Shown here: positions 4,673 to 11,244 of the stretch, one piece after another
Numbering within the stretch: the first letter of the stretch is position 1
How the letters are laid out: each line of letters starts with the position of its first letter
Assembly: GCA_023433965.1 (NCBI GenBank)
Contig: JAEYTQ010000103.1
Coordinates: forward strand, 1-11,244
Length of the DNA stretch: 11,244 nt
Source: Pseudomonadota bacterium
Lineage (GTDB): Bacteria; Pseudomonadota; Alphaproteobacteria; Rhizobiales; Xanthobacteraceae
Direction: 5' to 3'
Notes under the pieces: generated by a model
What the model was told of the DNA's origin: nothing
Seen by the model: the letters and a program-made list of their open reading frames with translations, nothing else
Database searches by the model: none
Made by a program: the position numbers and the translations under genes

Positions 4673-7540
4673 ATGATGTCGACTAGCGACAACGCGCTTG
4701 GTACAGGCCGTGAGCAGGGCGCAGATGCCCTGGTCGCGCTCGGCCAGCTCGCGCTCGACCACATGGAGCAGGGTGTCTGCGTCTACGACGCCGACAATCG
4801 CATCATGCTGGTCAATCAGCGTTACCGTTCCTTCTTCAATATGTCGGCGGACATCGTGCGGGTCGGCGCGAGCTACCGCGAGGTGCTCGCGCATAGCGCA
4901 AGATGCGGCAACTTTCCGGAAAGCGAGCTGGACAAGCTGCATTCGGCACGCCTCGCACGGATCGCCGCGGGCAAGCCGTTCCGGACCGAGCAGCGCCTGG
5001 CGAACGGCGTCGTCATGTCGCTCGAGCTGAAGCCGCTTCCCGGCGGCGGATGGATGACGATTTGCGACGACGTCACCCGCCTCGCCCGGCTCGAGGCGGA
5101 ATTGCGCGTGCAGACTGAGCGCAGCCAGCATGCGCTCGCCAACATGTCGCACGGCCTCATCATGTACGACGCCGAGAGCCGCGTCGTCGTCTGCAACGAA
5201 CGCTTCCTGAACCTCTACGACCTCGATCCCGACGTCGTGAAGCCGGGGGTCTCGCATCGTGCGGTGCTCGACCACTGGATCTCGCGCGGCAATCTGCCGG
5301 GCATGCCGGCCGATGAATTCCATGATTCCAGATTGGAGGACGTTCGCACCAGACGGGCGAAATCCCTTCTGGTGATGCGCTATGACGGGCGCATGGTGCA
5401 GTCGGTCTCCCGTTTCCTGCCCGACGGCGGCTGGGTGACCGTGCACGAGGACGTCACGGAGCGGCTGCAATACGAGGAAACGCTGAGGCAGCAGAACTTC
5501 ATCCTCGATGCTGCGCTGGAGAACATGGCGCACGGGCTGGCCTTCTATGACAGCGACATGCGCCTGCGCGTCTGCAACACCACCTACCGCAAGATCTACC
5601 GGCTGTCGCCGGAGGAAACCAGGCCGGGGACGCATCTCGCCGAGCTGGTCGAGCATTCGATGGCGAACGGCGCATTCGCTTCTGAGTACAGCCCCCAGCA
5701 GATTCTCGAATCCGCCCGCGCGCGGATCGCCAATTGCGATTCCTCTCCGATGCGCCGGCGCATGTCGAACGACACCGTGGTCTCGGTACGCTATTGCGCG
5801 CTCCCCGACGGCGGCTTCGTCGCCACCTACGAGGACATCACCGAGCGGGAACATGCGATCGAGCAGCTCAGCGAACAGTACCGCCGCTTCGACGCGGCGC
5901 TGAACAACATGAGCCAGGGGCTCTGCATGCTCGATGCGAGCCTGCGGGTGATCGTGTGCAATCGCCGCTATATCGAGATGTACGGCCTCTCGCCCGACAT
6001 CGTGAAGCCCGGCGTCTCGATGCGCGAGATCATGGAGCACAGCTGTGAGCTCGGCATCCTTTCCAACACGACGGGCGCCAGGCTCTATGCCGACTATGTC
6101 GAACGGCTGCGCGAGGGCGAGCACACCCTGCACCGGCACCTGAACGACGGCCGCATCATCAAGCTCAATCACAAGCGGATGGAGCATGGCGGCTGGGTCG
6201 TCACCTACGAGGACGTCACCGAACGTCACAAGGCCCAGGCACGCGTCGCGCACATGGCGCAGCACGATTCGCTGACCGACCTGCCCAACCGCACGCTGTT
6301 CCGCGAGAAGATGGGCGAGGGACTGAACCAGGTCGCGATCGCCGGCGGCGCCATGGCCGTGCTGTGCTTCGACCTCGACAATTTCAAGACCGTCAACGAC
6401 CGCCTCGGCCACGCCGCAGGCGACCGCCTGCTGCGCTGGGTCGCGGCGCGCCTCAAGGACAATGTCGGCGAGCACGACACCGTCGCGCGGCTCGGCGGCG
6501 ACGAGTTCGCAATTCTCCAGCGCGGACCGCAGCCGCGAGCGGCCGAGGAGCTCGCCCGCCGCCTCGTCGAGATCATCGGTCATCCCCCGCCGCTGGAAAG
6601 CCAGTCGGTCCGGGTCGGCGTCTCCGTCGGTATCGCCATCGCGCCCGACCACGGGCTCGACGCCGACGAGCTGATGAAATGCGCCGACCTTGCGCTTTAC
6701 CAGGCCAAGGCGAGAGGACGCGGAGTCTATCAGCTGTTCGAGCCCGAGATGGAGGAAGAGGCGCAGAGCCGGCACGCGCTGGAACAGGATCTGGCCGGCG
6801 CGCTCGAAAGACGTGAATTCCACCTGGTGTTTCAACCGCAGATGCGACTCGATTCCTCCGAGCTCACCGGCTTCGAGGCACTGCTGCGCTGGAAGCATCC
6901 CTCGCGCGGCTTGGTCTCTCCGGCCGAATTCATTCCGCTGGCCGAGGAGAACGGGCTGATCGTTCCGATCGGCGAATGGGTGCTGCGTACGGCCTGCGCA
7001 GCCGCCGCGCCCTGGCCCGGCGTCACCCTGGCCGTGAACCTGTCTCCGGTGCAGTTCCGCTCGCGCGGACTGGTGGCGATGGTCACGAGCGCACTGGCAG
7101 ACGCCGGCCTGCCCCCGCAGCGGCTCGAGCTCGAGGTGACCGAGACGGCGCTTCTCGACGACAGCGAGGCGACGATCGAGATCCTGCACCAGTTGCGCGC
7201 GCTGGGGGTGCGCGTCAGCCTCGATGATTTCGGCGTCGGCTATTCCTCGCTGAGCTACTTGCGCAAGTTTCCGTTCGATCGCATCAAGATCGATCGCTCC
7301 TTCGTCGGCACGCTCGGCGAAAGCCCGGAAAGCGTCGCCATCGTCCGCACCATCGCCAGCCTCGGCTCGGTGCTCGGCGTCGAGACCACGGCGGAGGGGG
7401 TGGAAACCGAGGCGCAGCTCGACTTCGTCCGTGCGTGCGGCTGCACCGCCGTGCAGGGCTACTATTTCGGCAAGCCGTGCCTCGCATCCGAGGTCGACCG
7501 CACCATCGAGACGCTGAACGCGGTCCGGAAGGTTGCATAG
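4673..7540 (+). CDS. Four-PAS, GGDEF and EAL c-di-GMP signalling protein
   Basis: This gene encodes a 955-residue cytoplasmic-looking protein with no membrane segment. Four homologous PAS units lie at about 25-150, 153-275, 279-402 and 406-522. Each has a MxxGLxxxD start, a CN or VN x-x-Y/F core (NQRY, CNERF, CNTTY, CNRRY) and a terminal GGWVTxxEDVTER-like strand. The GGDEF domain (about 525-690) has FDLDNFK, and GGDEF at 608-612 is intact. The inhibitory RxxD position (599-602) reads GEHD, so product inhibition there is probably lost. The EAL domain (about 705-945) has GFEALLRW, AVNLSP, EVTE, DDFGVGYSSL, KID, AEGVE and QGYYFG, so the metal and catalytic residues are all present. It may both make and degrade c-di-GMP. 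Which activity dominates cannot be told, and PAS control is expected. ATG at 4673 was chosen over TTG at 4616 because of GAGGT at 4656-4660 and because the residues added upstream have no domain character; ATG at 4676 is also possible. Confidence 0.95.
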   Translation: MMSTSDNALGTGREQGADALVALGQLALDHMEQGVCVYDADNRIMLVNQRYRSFFNMSADIVRVGASYREVLAHSARCGNFPESELDKLHSARLARIAAGKPFRTEQRLANGVVMSLELKPLPGGGWMTICDDVTRLARLEAELRVQTERSQHALANMSHGLIMYDAESRVVVCNERFLNLYDLDPDVVKPGVSHRAVLDHWISRGNLPGMPADEFHDSRLEDVRTRRAKSLLVMRYDGRMVQSVSRFLPDGGWVTVHEDVTERLQYEETLRQQNFILDAALENMAHGLAFYDSDMRLRVCNTTYRKIYRLSPEETRPGTHLAELVEHSMANGAFASEYSPQQILESARARIANCDSSPMRRRMSNDTVVSVRYCALPDGGFVATYEDITEREHAIEQLSEQYRRFDAALNNMSQGLCMLDASLRVIVCNRRYIEMYGLSPDIVKPGVSMREIMEHSCELGILSNTTGARLYADYVERLREGEHTLHRHLNDGRIIKLNHKRMEHGGWVVTYEDVTERHKAQARVAHMAQHDSLTDLPNRTLFREKMGEGLNQVAIAGGAMAVLCFDLDNFKTVNDRLGHAAGDRLLRWVAARLKDNVGEHDTVARLGGDEFAILQRGPQPRAAEELARRLVEIIGHPPPLESQSVRVGVSVGIAIAPDHGLDADELMKCADLALYQAKARGRGVYQLFEPEMEEEAQSRHALEQDLAGALERREFHLVFQPQMRLDSSELTGFEALLRWKHPSRGLVSPAEFIPLAEENGLIVPIGEWVLRTACAAAAPWPGVTLAVNLSPVQFRSRGLVAMVTSALADAGLPPQRLELEVTETALLDDSEATIEILHQLRALGVRVSLDDFGVGYSSLSYLRKFPFDRIKIDRSFVGTLGESPESVAIVRTIASLGSVLGVETTAEGVETEAQLDFVRACGCTAVQGYYFGKPCLASEVDRTIETLNAVRKVA

Positions 7541-7620
7541 AGATTCGCCGTATCTTCTGACGACGCAAATTCCGTGTCTCGGCAAACGTCCGAACGACCG
7601 ATTGTCGCACGTCCTGTTTC

Positions 7621-7675
7621 GCGCATGATCGGCTCCCAGATAGCTGCGTCACGATCGTGCAATGCGCTTTTCTTC
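7621..7675 (+). terminator. Possible terminator hairpin after the PAS-GGDEF-EAL gene
   Basis: GCGCATGATCG (7621-7631) can pair with CGATC (7652-7656) and ATGCGC (7662-7667), leaving a 5-nt bulge, and TTTTCTTCTCTT follows immediately. Stem plus T-rich tail resembles a rho-independent terminator about 80 bp after the stop codon, but the long loop and bulge make it weak. The same stretch holds a perfect 10-bp palindrome, CACGATCGTG (7650-7659), that could instead be an operator for the tct genes downstream. Confidence 0.3.
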
Positions 7676-7742
7676 TCTTGCGAATTCGAGGACAATCCCT
7701 TCACAACAATGAGGAACGGCGGCCGGAACGCGGCGGCCGGAG

Positions 7743-7748
7743 GGAGGT
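7743..7748 (+). promoter_or_regulatory. Strong ribosome-binding site of tctC
   Basis: GGAGGT lies 6 nt before ATG at 7755. It is the best Shine-Dalgarno match in the tct operon. It settles the start of tctC and fits a binding protein made in excess over its membrane partners. Confidence 0.7.
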
Positions 7749-7754
7749 GTTTCG

Positions 7755-8732
7755 ATGTCGGGGTATGGGCTGAGGGCGGCTGCATTTGCCGCTATGCATA
7801 TCGTCATGGGCACGTTGGCCGCGACCGGGGCCGGCGCGCAGGACTATCCTACCAAGCCGATCACGTTGATCGTGCCATGGCCGGCCGGCGGCTCGACGGA
7901 CATTTCGATGCGCGCCATCGCCGACAGCGCCTCGAAGGTACTGGGGCAGCCGATCGTGATCGACAACAAGGCCGGCGGCGGCGGCACGGTGGGACCGGCG
8001 ACCATGGCCGCAGCGGCGAAGCCGGACGGCTACACCATCTCGCAGATTCCGATCACCGTTTTCCGCCTGCCCTTGATGCAGGAGGTATCCTGGGATCCGG
8101 CGAAGGACTTCACCTACATCATCCATCTCACCGGCTACACCTTCGGTGTGACCACCAGCGCGGAGTCGCAGTTCAAGAGCTGGAAGGACGTGGTCGAGTT
8201 CGCCAAGGCGAACCCCGGCAAGGTGACCTACGCCACGCCGGGCGCCGGCACGTCGCTGCATATCGGCATGGAGCAGATCGCCGGGATGGCCGGCATCAAG
8301 CTGACGCAGGTCCCGTTCAAGGGAGGCGCGGAGACGAACGCCGCCGTGCTGGGACAGCACACCATGCTCCAAGCTGATTCCACGGGATGGCGGCCGCTGG
8401 TGGACGCCGGCAAGCTGCGGCTCTTGATGGTGTGGACCGGCGCACGCTCGCCGAACTATCCCGATGTGCCGACGCTGAAGGAGCTCGGCTATCCCATGGT
8501 CTACGATTCGCCGTTCGGCATTGCCGGCCCGAAGGGGATGGATCCGAAGATCGTCGCCAAGCTGCACGATGCCTTCAAGAAGGCGGTCGAGGATCCTGCG
8601 GTCATCGCCACGCTCGCCAAATACGACATGATCCCGAACTACAAGAACACCGAGGACTACAGGAAGTTCGTCGTCGAGGTCACCGAGTCCGAGCGCAAGG
8701 TGATCCAGACTCTGGGACTGGCGAAAAAGTAG
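7755..8732 (+). CDS. tctC: Tripartite tricarboxylate transporter substrate-binding protein (TctC/Bug family)
   Basis: This gene encodes a 325-residue secreted protein. Residues 1-28 form a signal peptide with a hydrophobic core (AAAFAAMHIVMGTLAATG) and a likely cleavage after AGA before QDYPTKPI. The mature protein starts with the family's Y-P-x-K-P-I-x-x-I-V-P-W-x-A-G-G-x-x-D pattern (YPTKPITLIVPWPAGGSTD). It continues with VIDNKAGGGGTVG, matching the N-K-x-G-x-x-G ligand loop, then KVTYATPGAGTSLHIGMEQ and VPFKGGAETNAAVL, both standard Bug-fold segments. These periplasmic proteins capture carboxylates (citrate, tartrate, aromatic or dicarboxylic acids, among others) and hand them to TctA/TctB. 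The ligand cannot be told, because bacteria with many Bug proteins use them for diverse acids. It opens the tctCBA set. Length is normal and nothing looks broken. Confidence 0.95.
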   Translation: MSGYGLRAAAFAAMHIVMGTLAATGAGAQDYPTKPITLIVPWPAGGSTDISMRAIADSASKVLGQPIVIDNKAGGGGTVGPATMAAAAKPDGYTISQIPITVFRLPLMQEVSWDPAKDFTYIIHLTGYTFGVTTSAESQFKSWKDVVEFAKANPGKVTYATPGAGTSLHIGMEQIAGMAGIKLTQVPFKGGAETNAAVLGQHTMLQADSTGWRPLVDAGKLRLLMVWTGARSPNYPDVPTLKELGYPMVYDSPFGIAGPKGMDPKIVAKLHDAFKKAVEDPAVIATLAKYDMIPNYKNTEDYRKFVVEVTESERKVIQTLGLAKK

Positions 8733-8746
8733 GGCTGAACTGCTTT

Positions 8747-8903
8747 CGTGTCCCGGACGCAGTGCAGCGCTTCCTAAGCGATGCACTGCAGAGCCGGGAC
8801 CCACCTTGCCAAGACCATTGGACCCCGGATCTGCAGCGCACCACCATAGCACGCCAAGACGTGCGTGAACGCACTTATGGCGCTGCGCAGCGTCCGGGGC
8901 ACG
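8747..8903. repeat. 157-bp compound palindromic repeat inside the tct operon
   Basis: The outer arms CGTGTCCCGGACGC (8747-8760) and GCGTCCGGGGCACG (8890-8903) are reverse complements with one mismatch. Inside the left half, GTCCCGG (8750-8756) pairs with CCGGGAC (8794-8800), enclosing AGTGCAGCGCTT (8761-8772) against AAGCGATGCACT (8776-8787) with one mismatch. Inside the right half, CCCCGGA (8823-8829) pairs with TCCGGGG (8893-8899), CCATA (8844-8848) with TATGG (8876-8880), and GTGCGT (8861-8866) with ACGCAC (8869-8874). It can therefore fold either as one long structure or as two hairpins side by side. It has the look of a dispersed Bradyrhizobium repeat. It occupies most of the tctC-tctB gap and ends 11 bp before the tctB start. 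Confidence 0.85.
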
Positions 8904-8914
8904 AGAGAGAATCG

Positions 8915-9400
8915 ATGAACGACCCAACCAACGTCAAACTCCGCCTCAGCAACTCCGAGCTCTGGGGCGGGCTGATCGGGCTTGCACTCGGCGGCTTCGT
9001 GATCTGGTCCGGCTTGAAGCTCAGGCTCGGCACCATCAACGATCCCGGCTCCGGCTACGTGCTGTTCTACACCGGCATCCTGATGTGCGTGTTCGCGAGC
9101 GCCATCATCGTCTCAGCGATCACCGAGGGTGGGCCGACGCTGACCTCGCGCTGGGAGAATGTGCGCTGGAGCAAGCCGCTTCTCCTCATCGCCTGCCTCA
9201 TCGCATTCTCATTCGCGCTGGAGCCGCTGGGATTCCTGTTGTCGTCGATTCCGCTGATGCTGCTGCTGTTGCGCCTGATCGATCCCGTGCGTTGGACGCT
9301 AGCGGTCCCGATCGCCGTGCTGGTGCCGACCGGAATGTGGTGGGTGCTCAAGCGGCTGCTGTTGATCCAGCTGCCCTCGGGCCTGTTCGGGATCGGCTGA
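8915..9400 (+). CDS. tctB: Tripartite tricarboxylate transporter small membrane subunit
   Basis: This gene encodes a 161-residue integral membrane protein. After a polar N-terminus it shows four or five hydrophobic stretches: about residues 15-34, 48-69, 87-103, 104-119 and 127-150. This is the usual size and layout of TctB, the small, poorly conserved subunit that works with TctA to move the carboxylate delivered by TctC, probably driven by an ion gradient. Its place between tctC and tctA confirms the assignment better than its sequence does. The frame is open far upstream into tctC, but ATG at 8915 is the sensible start, with the purine-rich GAGAGAGA (8903-8910) before it. The repeat upstream puts about 180 bp between it and tctC, so its expression may differ from that of tctC. 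Confidence 0.9.
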   Translation: MNDPTNVKLRLSNSELWGGLIGLALGGFVIWSGLKLRLGTINDPGSGYVLFYTGILMCVFASAIIVSAITEGGPTLTSRWENVRWSKPLLLIACLIAFSFALEPLGFLLSSIPLMLLLLRLIDPVRWTLAVPIAVLVPTGMWWVLKRLLLIQLPSGLFGIG

Positions 9401-9403
9401 CCC

Positions 9404-10912
9404 ATGGATACGCTCGTCAATGTCGCCCATGGGTTCGGCGTCGCGCTGCTGCCGGTCAACCTGCTCTATTGCTTCATCGGCGTCTTCATCGGCACGCTTG
9501 TCGGCGTGCTGCCGGGGATCGGGCCGATCTCGGCGATGTCGCTGCTGCTGCCGGTGACGCTGTCGGGCACGCCGGAATCCGGCATCATCATGATGGCCGG
9601 CATCTATTACGGCTCGATGTATGGCGGCTCGACCACCTCGATCCTGGTCAACATCCCCGGCGAGGCGGCCTCCGTCGTCACCTGCATCGACGGCCACCAG
9701 ATGGCGAAGCAGGGCCGCGCCGGCCCCGCGCTCGGCATCTCCGCCTTCGGCTCCTTCGCCGCGGGCACGTTCGCGCTGATCGCCTTGATGCTGGTGGCGC
9801 CGAAGCTTGCCAGCGTCGCGATCGCCTTCGGACCGGCCGAGTATTTCAGCCTGATGGTGCTCGGCCTCGTCGTGCTCACGTTCCTGACCCAGGGATCGAT
9901 GCCGAAGGCGCTGCTGATGGCGTGCACCGGGGTCGTGCTCGGACTGATCGGGCTCGACAGCATCACCGCGCAGCCGCGGCTGACCTTCGGCCGCATGGAG
10001 CTGATCGACGGCATCGGCCTCGTACCCGTGGTGATGGGCCTGTTCGGCGTCGCCGAGGTGCTGCTCAACACCGAGCAGGCCATCAAGCGCGACATCATCA
10101 ACACCAGGATCACCCATCTCCTGCCCACCAGGAAGGACTGGAAGGCGAGCGCGGGCCCGGTCGGCCGCGGCACCGTCCTCGGCTTCTTCCTCGGTATCCT
10201 GCCCGGCGGCGGCGCAGTGGTGGCGTCGTTTGCCTCCTACGCGCTGGAGAAGCGGCTGTCGAAGACGCCCGAGCGCTTCGGTCATGGTGCAATCGAAGGC
10301 GTCGCCGGGCCGGAATCGGCGAACAACGCCGCGGCGGGCGGCGCCTTCATTCCGCTGATGACGCTCGGCATCCCGCCGAACGTGGTGATGGCGCTGCTGC
10401 TCGGCGCCTTCGTCATCCACGGCCTGCAGCCGGGACCGCTGCTGATCACCCAAAATCCCGGCCTGTTCTGGGGCATCGTCGCCAGCATGTATATCGGCAA
10501 CGTCATGCTGCTGATCCTGAACCTGCCGATGATCGGCATGTGGGTGCAATTGCTCAAGCTGCCCTACAATGTCCTGTTCCCACTGATCATCCTGTTCACG
10601 ATCCTCGGCGTCTACTGCTCCAGCAACAACGTGTTCGACGTCCATGTGATGATCGCATTCGGAATCATCGGCTATTTCATGCGCAAGCTCGGCTACGAGC
10701 CGGCACCTTTGGTGCTCGCTTTCGTGCTGGGGCCGATGATGGAGAACAATCTGCGCAAGTCTCTGATCCTGTCGCAGGGCGATCTCTGGACCTTCGTGCA
10801 GCGACCCATTTCGGGCGTGTGTCTCGCCTTCGCGCTGGTGCTGCTGATCGCGCCGCTGCTGCCTTCGCTGCGCAAGAAGCGCGAGCTGGTGGCGCTGGAC
10901 GAGGGAGCGTGA
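9404..10912 (+). CDS. tctA: Tripartite tricarboxylate transporter large permease subunit
   Basis: This gene encodes a 502-residue polytopic membrane protein of normal TctA length, with around a dozen hydrophobic segments. Family signatures are clear: GTLVGVLPGIGP near the N-terminus, YYGSMYGGSTTSILVNIPGE just after it, then in the second half LGILPGGGAVVASFASYALE and GVAGPESANNAAAGGAFIP, followed by TLGIPPNVVMALLLGAF. The two P-G-x-G loops mirror each other in an inverted-repeat transporter fold. It forms the translocation path for the carboxylate bound by TctC. The start ATG is 3 bp after the tctB stop, so the two are translationally linked. The gene ends just before a palindromic repeat that separates it from a convergent gene. 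Substrate specificity is set mainly by TctC and is unknown here. Confidence 0.96.
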   Translation: MDTLVNVAHGFGVALLPVNLLYCFIGVFIGTLVGVLPGIGPISAMSLLLPVTLSGTPESGIIMMAGIYYGSMYGGSTTSILVNIPGEAASVVTCIDGHQMAKQGRAGPALGISAFGSFAAGTFALIALMLVAPKLASVAIAFGPAEYFSLMVLGLVVLTFLTQGSMPKALLMACTGVVLGLIGLDSITAQPRLTFGRMELIDGIGLVPVVMGLFGVAEVLLNTEQAIKRDIINTRITHLLPTRKDWKASAGPVGRGTVLGFFLGILPGGGAVVASFASYALEKRLSKTPERFGHGAIEGVAGPESANNAAAGGAFIPLMTLGIPPNVVMALLLGAFVIHGLQPGPLLITQNPGLFWGIVASMYIGNVMLLILNLPMIGMWVQLLKLPYNVLFPLIILFTILGVYCSSNNVFDVHVMIAFGIIGYFMRKLGYEPAPLVLAFVLGPMMENNLRKSLILSQGDLWTFVQRPISGVCLAFALVLLIAPLLPSLRKKRELVALDEGA

Positions 10913-10918
10913 AGGTCT

Positions 10919-11005
10919 GTAGGGTGGATTGGCCGAAGGCGTAATCCACCTTGTCGTTTCCGAGGAAACAGATGTAGTGGGTTACGCTTCGCTAACCCAC
11001 CCTAC
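10919..11005. repeat. Compound palindromic repeat between convergent genes (GTAGGGTGG type)
   Basis: The outer arms GTAGGGTGG (10919-10927) and CCACCCTAC (10997-11005) are perfect reverse complements. Inside are two further hairpins: GGTGGATT (10923-10930) with AATCCACC (10943-10950), capped by a small GCC-GAA-GGC stem, and GTGGGTTA (10977-10984) with TAACCCAC (10993-11000). The outer and inner stems share bases, so they are alternative folds. The element fills the space between the tctA stop and the stop of the opposing EAL gene, where it could end transcription from both sides. GTAGGGTGGGTTA-type repeats are common between genes in Bradyrhizobium and relatives; this link is from recognition. 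Confidence 0.85.
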
Positions 11006-11010
11006 GAGAC

Positions 11011-11244
11011 TTAACCCGCCGCAGGCAGCGCGCTGTCCGACGACACGCCCCACGGGCGCTCGGCCGAGGCAAGGCCGATCAGGCGGCCCTGGATGTAGTC
11101 GCAGCCCCACTCGCGCAGCATGTTTGCGGCCTCTTCGTCCTGCACCCATTCGGCCACGGTCTTGATGTCGAGGCGGCGGGCGAGATCGATCAGGGTCTGC
11201 ACGAAGGCGCGGTCGTCGGCGGAATGGGTGATGTTCTGCACGAA
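11011..11244 (-). CDS. EAL-domain protein, C-terminal end (cut by right edge)
   Basis: The last 77 codons of a minus-strand gene end in TAA at 11011-11013, and the frame stays open to the window edge. The sequence FVQNITHSADDRAFVQTLI, then DIKTVAEWVQDEEAANML and GCDYIQGRLIG, matches the end of an EAL phosphodiesterase domain. The segments correspond to the loop after the K-x-D motif, the last-but-one strand (T-x-A-E) and the Q-G-x-x-x-G strand that carries a catalytic Gln. The tail (SAERPWGVSSDSALPAAG) lies outside the domain. The usual A-E-G-V-E reads AEWVQ here. The E-A-L and D-D-F motifs are off the window, so catalytic competence and any N-terminal sensor cannot be judged. It converges on tctA. 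It would act on c-di-GMP or be a degenerate relative. Confidence 0.85.
   Translation of the reverse strand, partial: FVQNITHSADDRAFVQTLIDLARRLDIKTVAEWVQDEEAANMLREWGCDYIQGRLIGLASAERPWGVSSDSALPAAG

Noticed and set aside
4628..7585. 985-codon open frame on the minus strand
   Set aside because: It is the antisense shadow of the PAS-GGDEF-EAL gene. In GC-rich codon usage the complementary frame rarely has stops, and its product is compositionally odd with no domain.
8387..8914. N-terminal extension of tctB into tctC
   Set aside because: The frame is open upstream but overlaps tctC and the repeat. The extra residues are Arg- and Asp-rich with no TctB character.
9299..10645. 448-codon minus-strand frame
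   Set aside because: Antisense to tctA; rich in Asp, Gln, His and Arg as expected for the shadow of a hydrophobic protein gene.

Overview
The window looks like chromosomal DNA of an alphaproteobacterium, most likely Bradyrhizobium or a close relative. The reasons are the high G+C content with strong third-position GC bias, the gene families present, and three kinds of palindromic intergenic repeat of the sort scattered through Bradyrhizobium genomes. I found no tRNA, rRNA, CRISPR, transposase or phage gene. Genus assignment and repeat identity rest on recognition, not on a search.

Left part (1-4426): the N-terminal half of a DMT/EamA-type membrane transporter (minus strand, cut by the left edge) is followed by a free-standing carrier protein (minus). 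A 359-bp divergent intergenic region separates this from an acyl-CoA-dehydrogenase-like flavoprotein (plus), a class II aminoacyl-tRNA-synthetase-like amino acid:[carrier protein] ligase (plus) and a GNAT-like acyltransferase (plus). The carrier protein, flavoprotein and ligase match the gene set known from Bradyrhizobium japonicum and Agrobacterium. There a truncated SerRS homologue activates a small amino acid (Gly or Ala) and loads it onto the phosphopantetheine arm of a dedicated carrier instead of onto tRNA. The biochemistry of the ligase family is described. To my knowledge the end product and physiological role are not, which makes this the most interesting part of the window. The flavoprotein appears to lack the usual catalytic glutamate.

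Middle (4442-7540): a 69-bp palindromic repeat precedes a large monocistronic-looking signalling gene with four homologous tandem PAS domains followed by GGDEF and EAL domains. Both c-di-GMP motifs look intact, but the inhibitory RxxD site is lost.

Right part (7755-10912): a tripartite tricarboxylate transporter operon in the order tctC (periplasmic binding protein), tctB and tctA (membrane subunits). tctB and tctA are 3 bp apart, whereas tctC and tctB are separated by about 180 bp, most of it a 157-bp compound palindromic repeat that ends directly before the tctB ribosome-binding region. A third palindromic repeat (10919-11005) fills the gap between tctA and a convergent EAL-domain gene that runs off the right edge.
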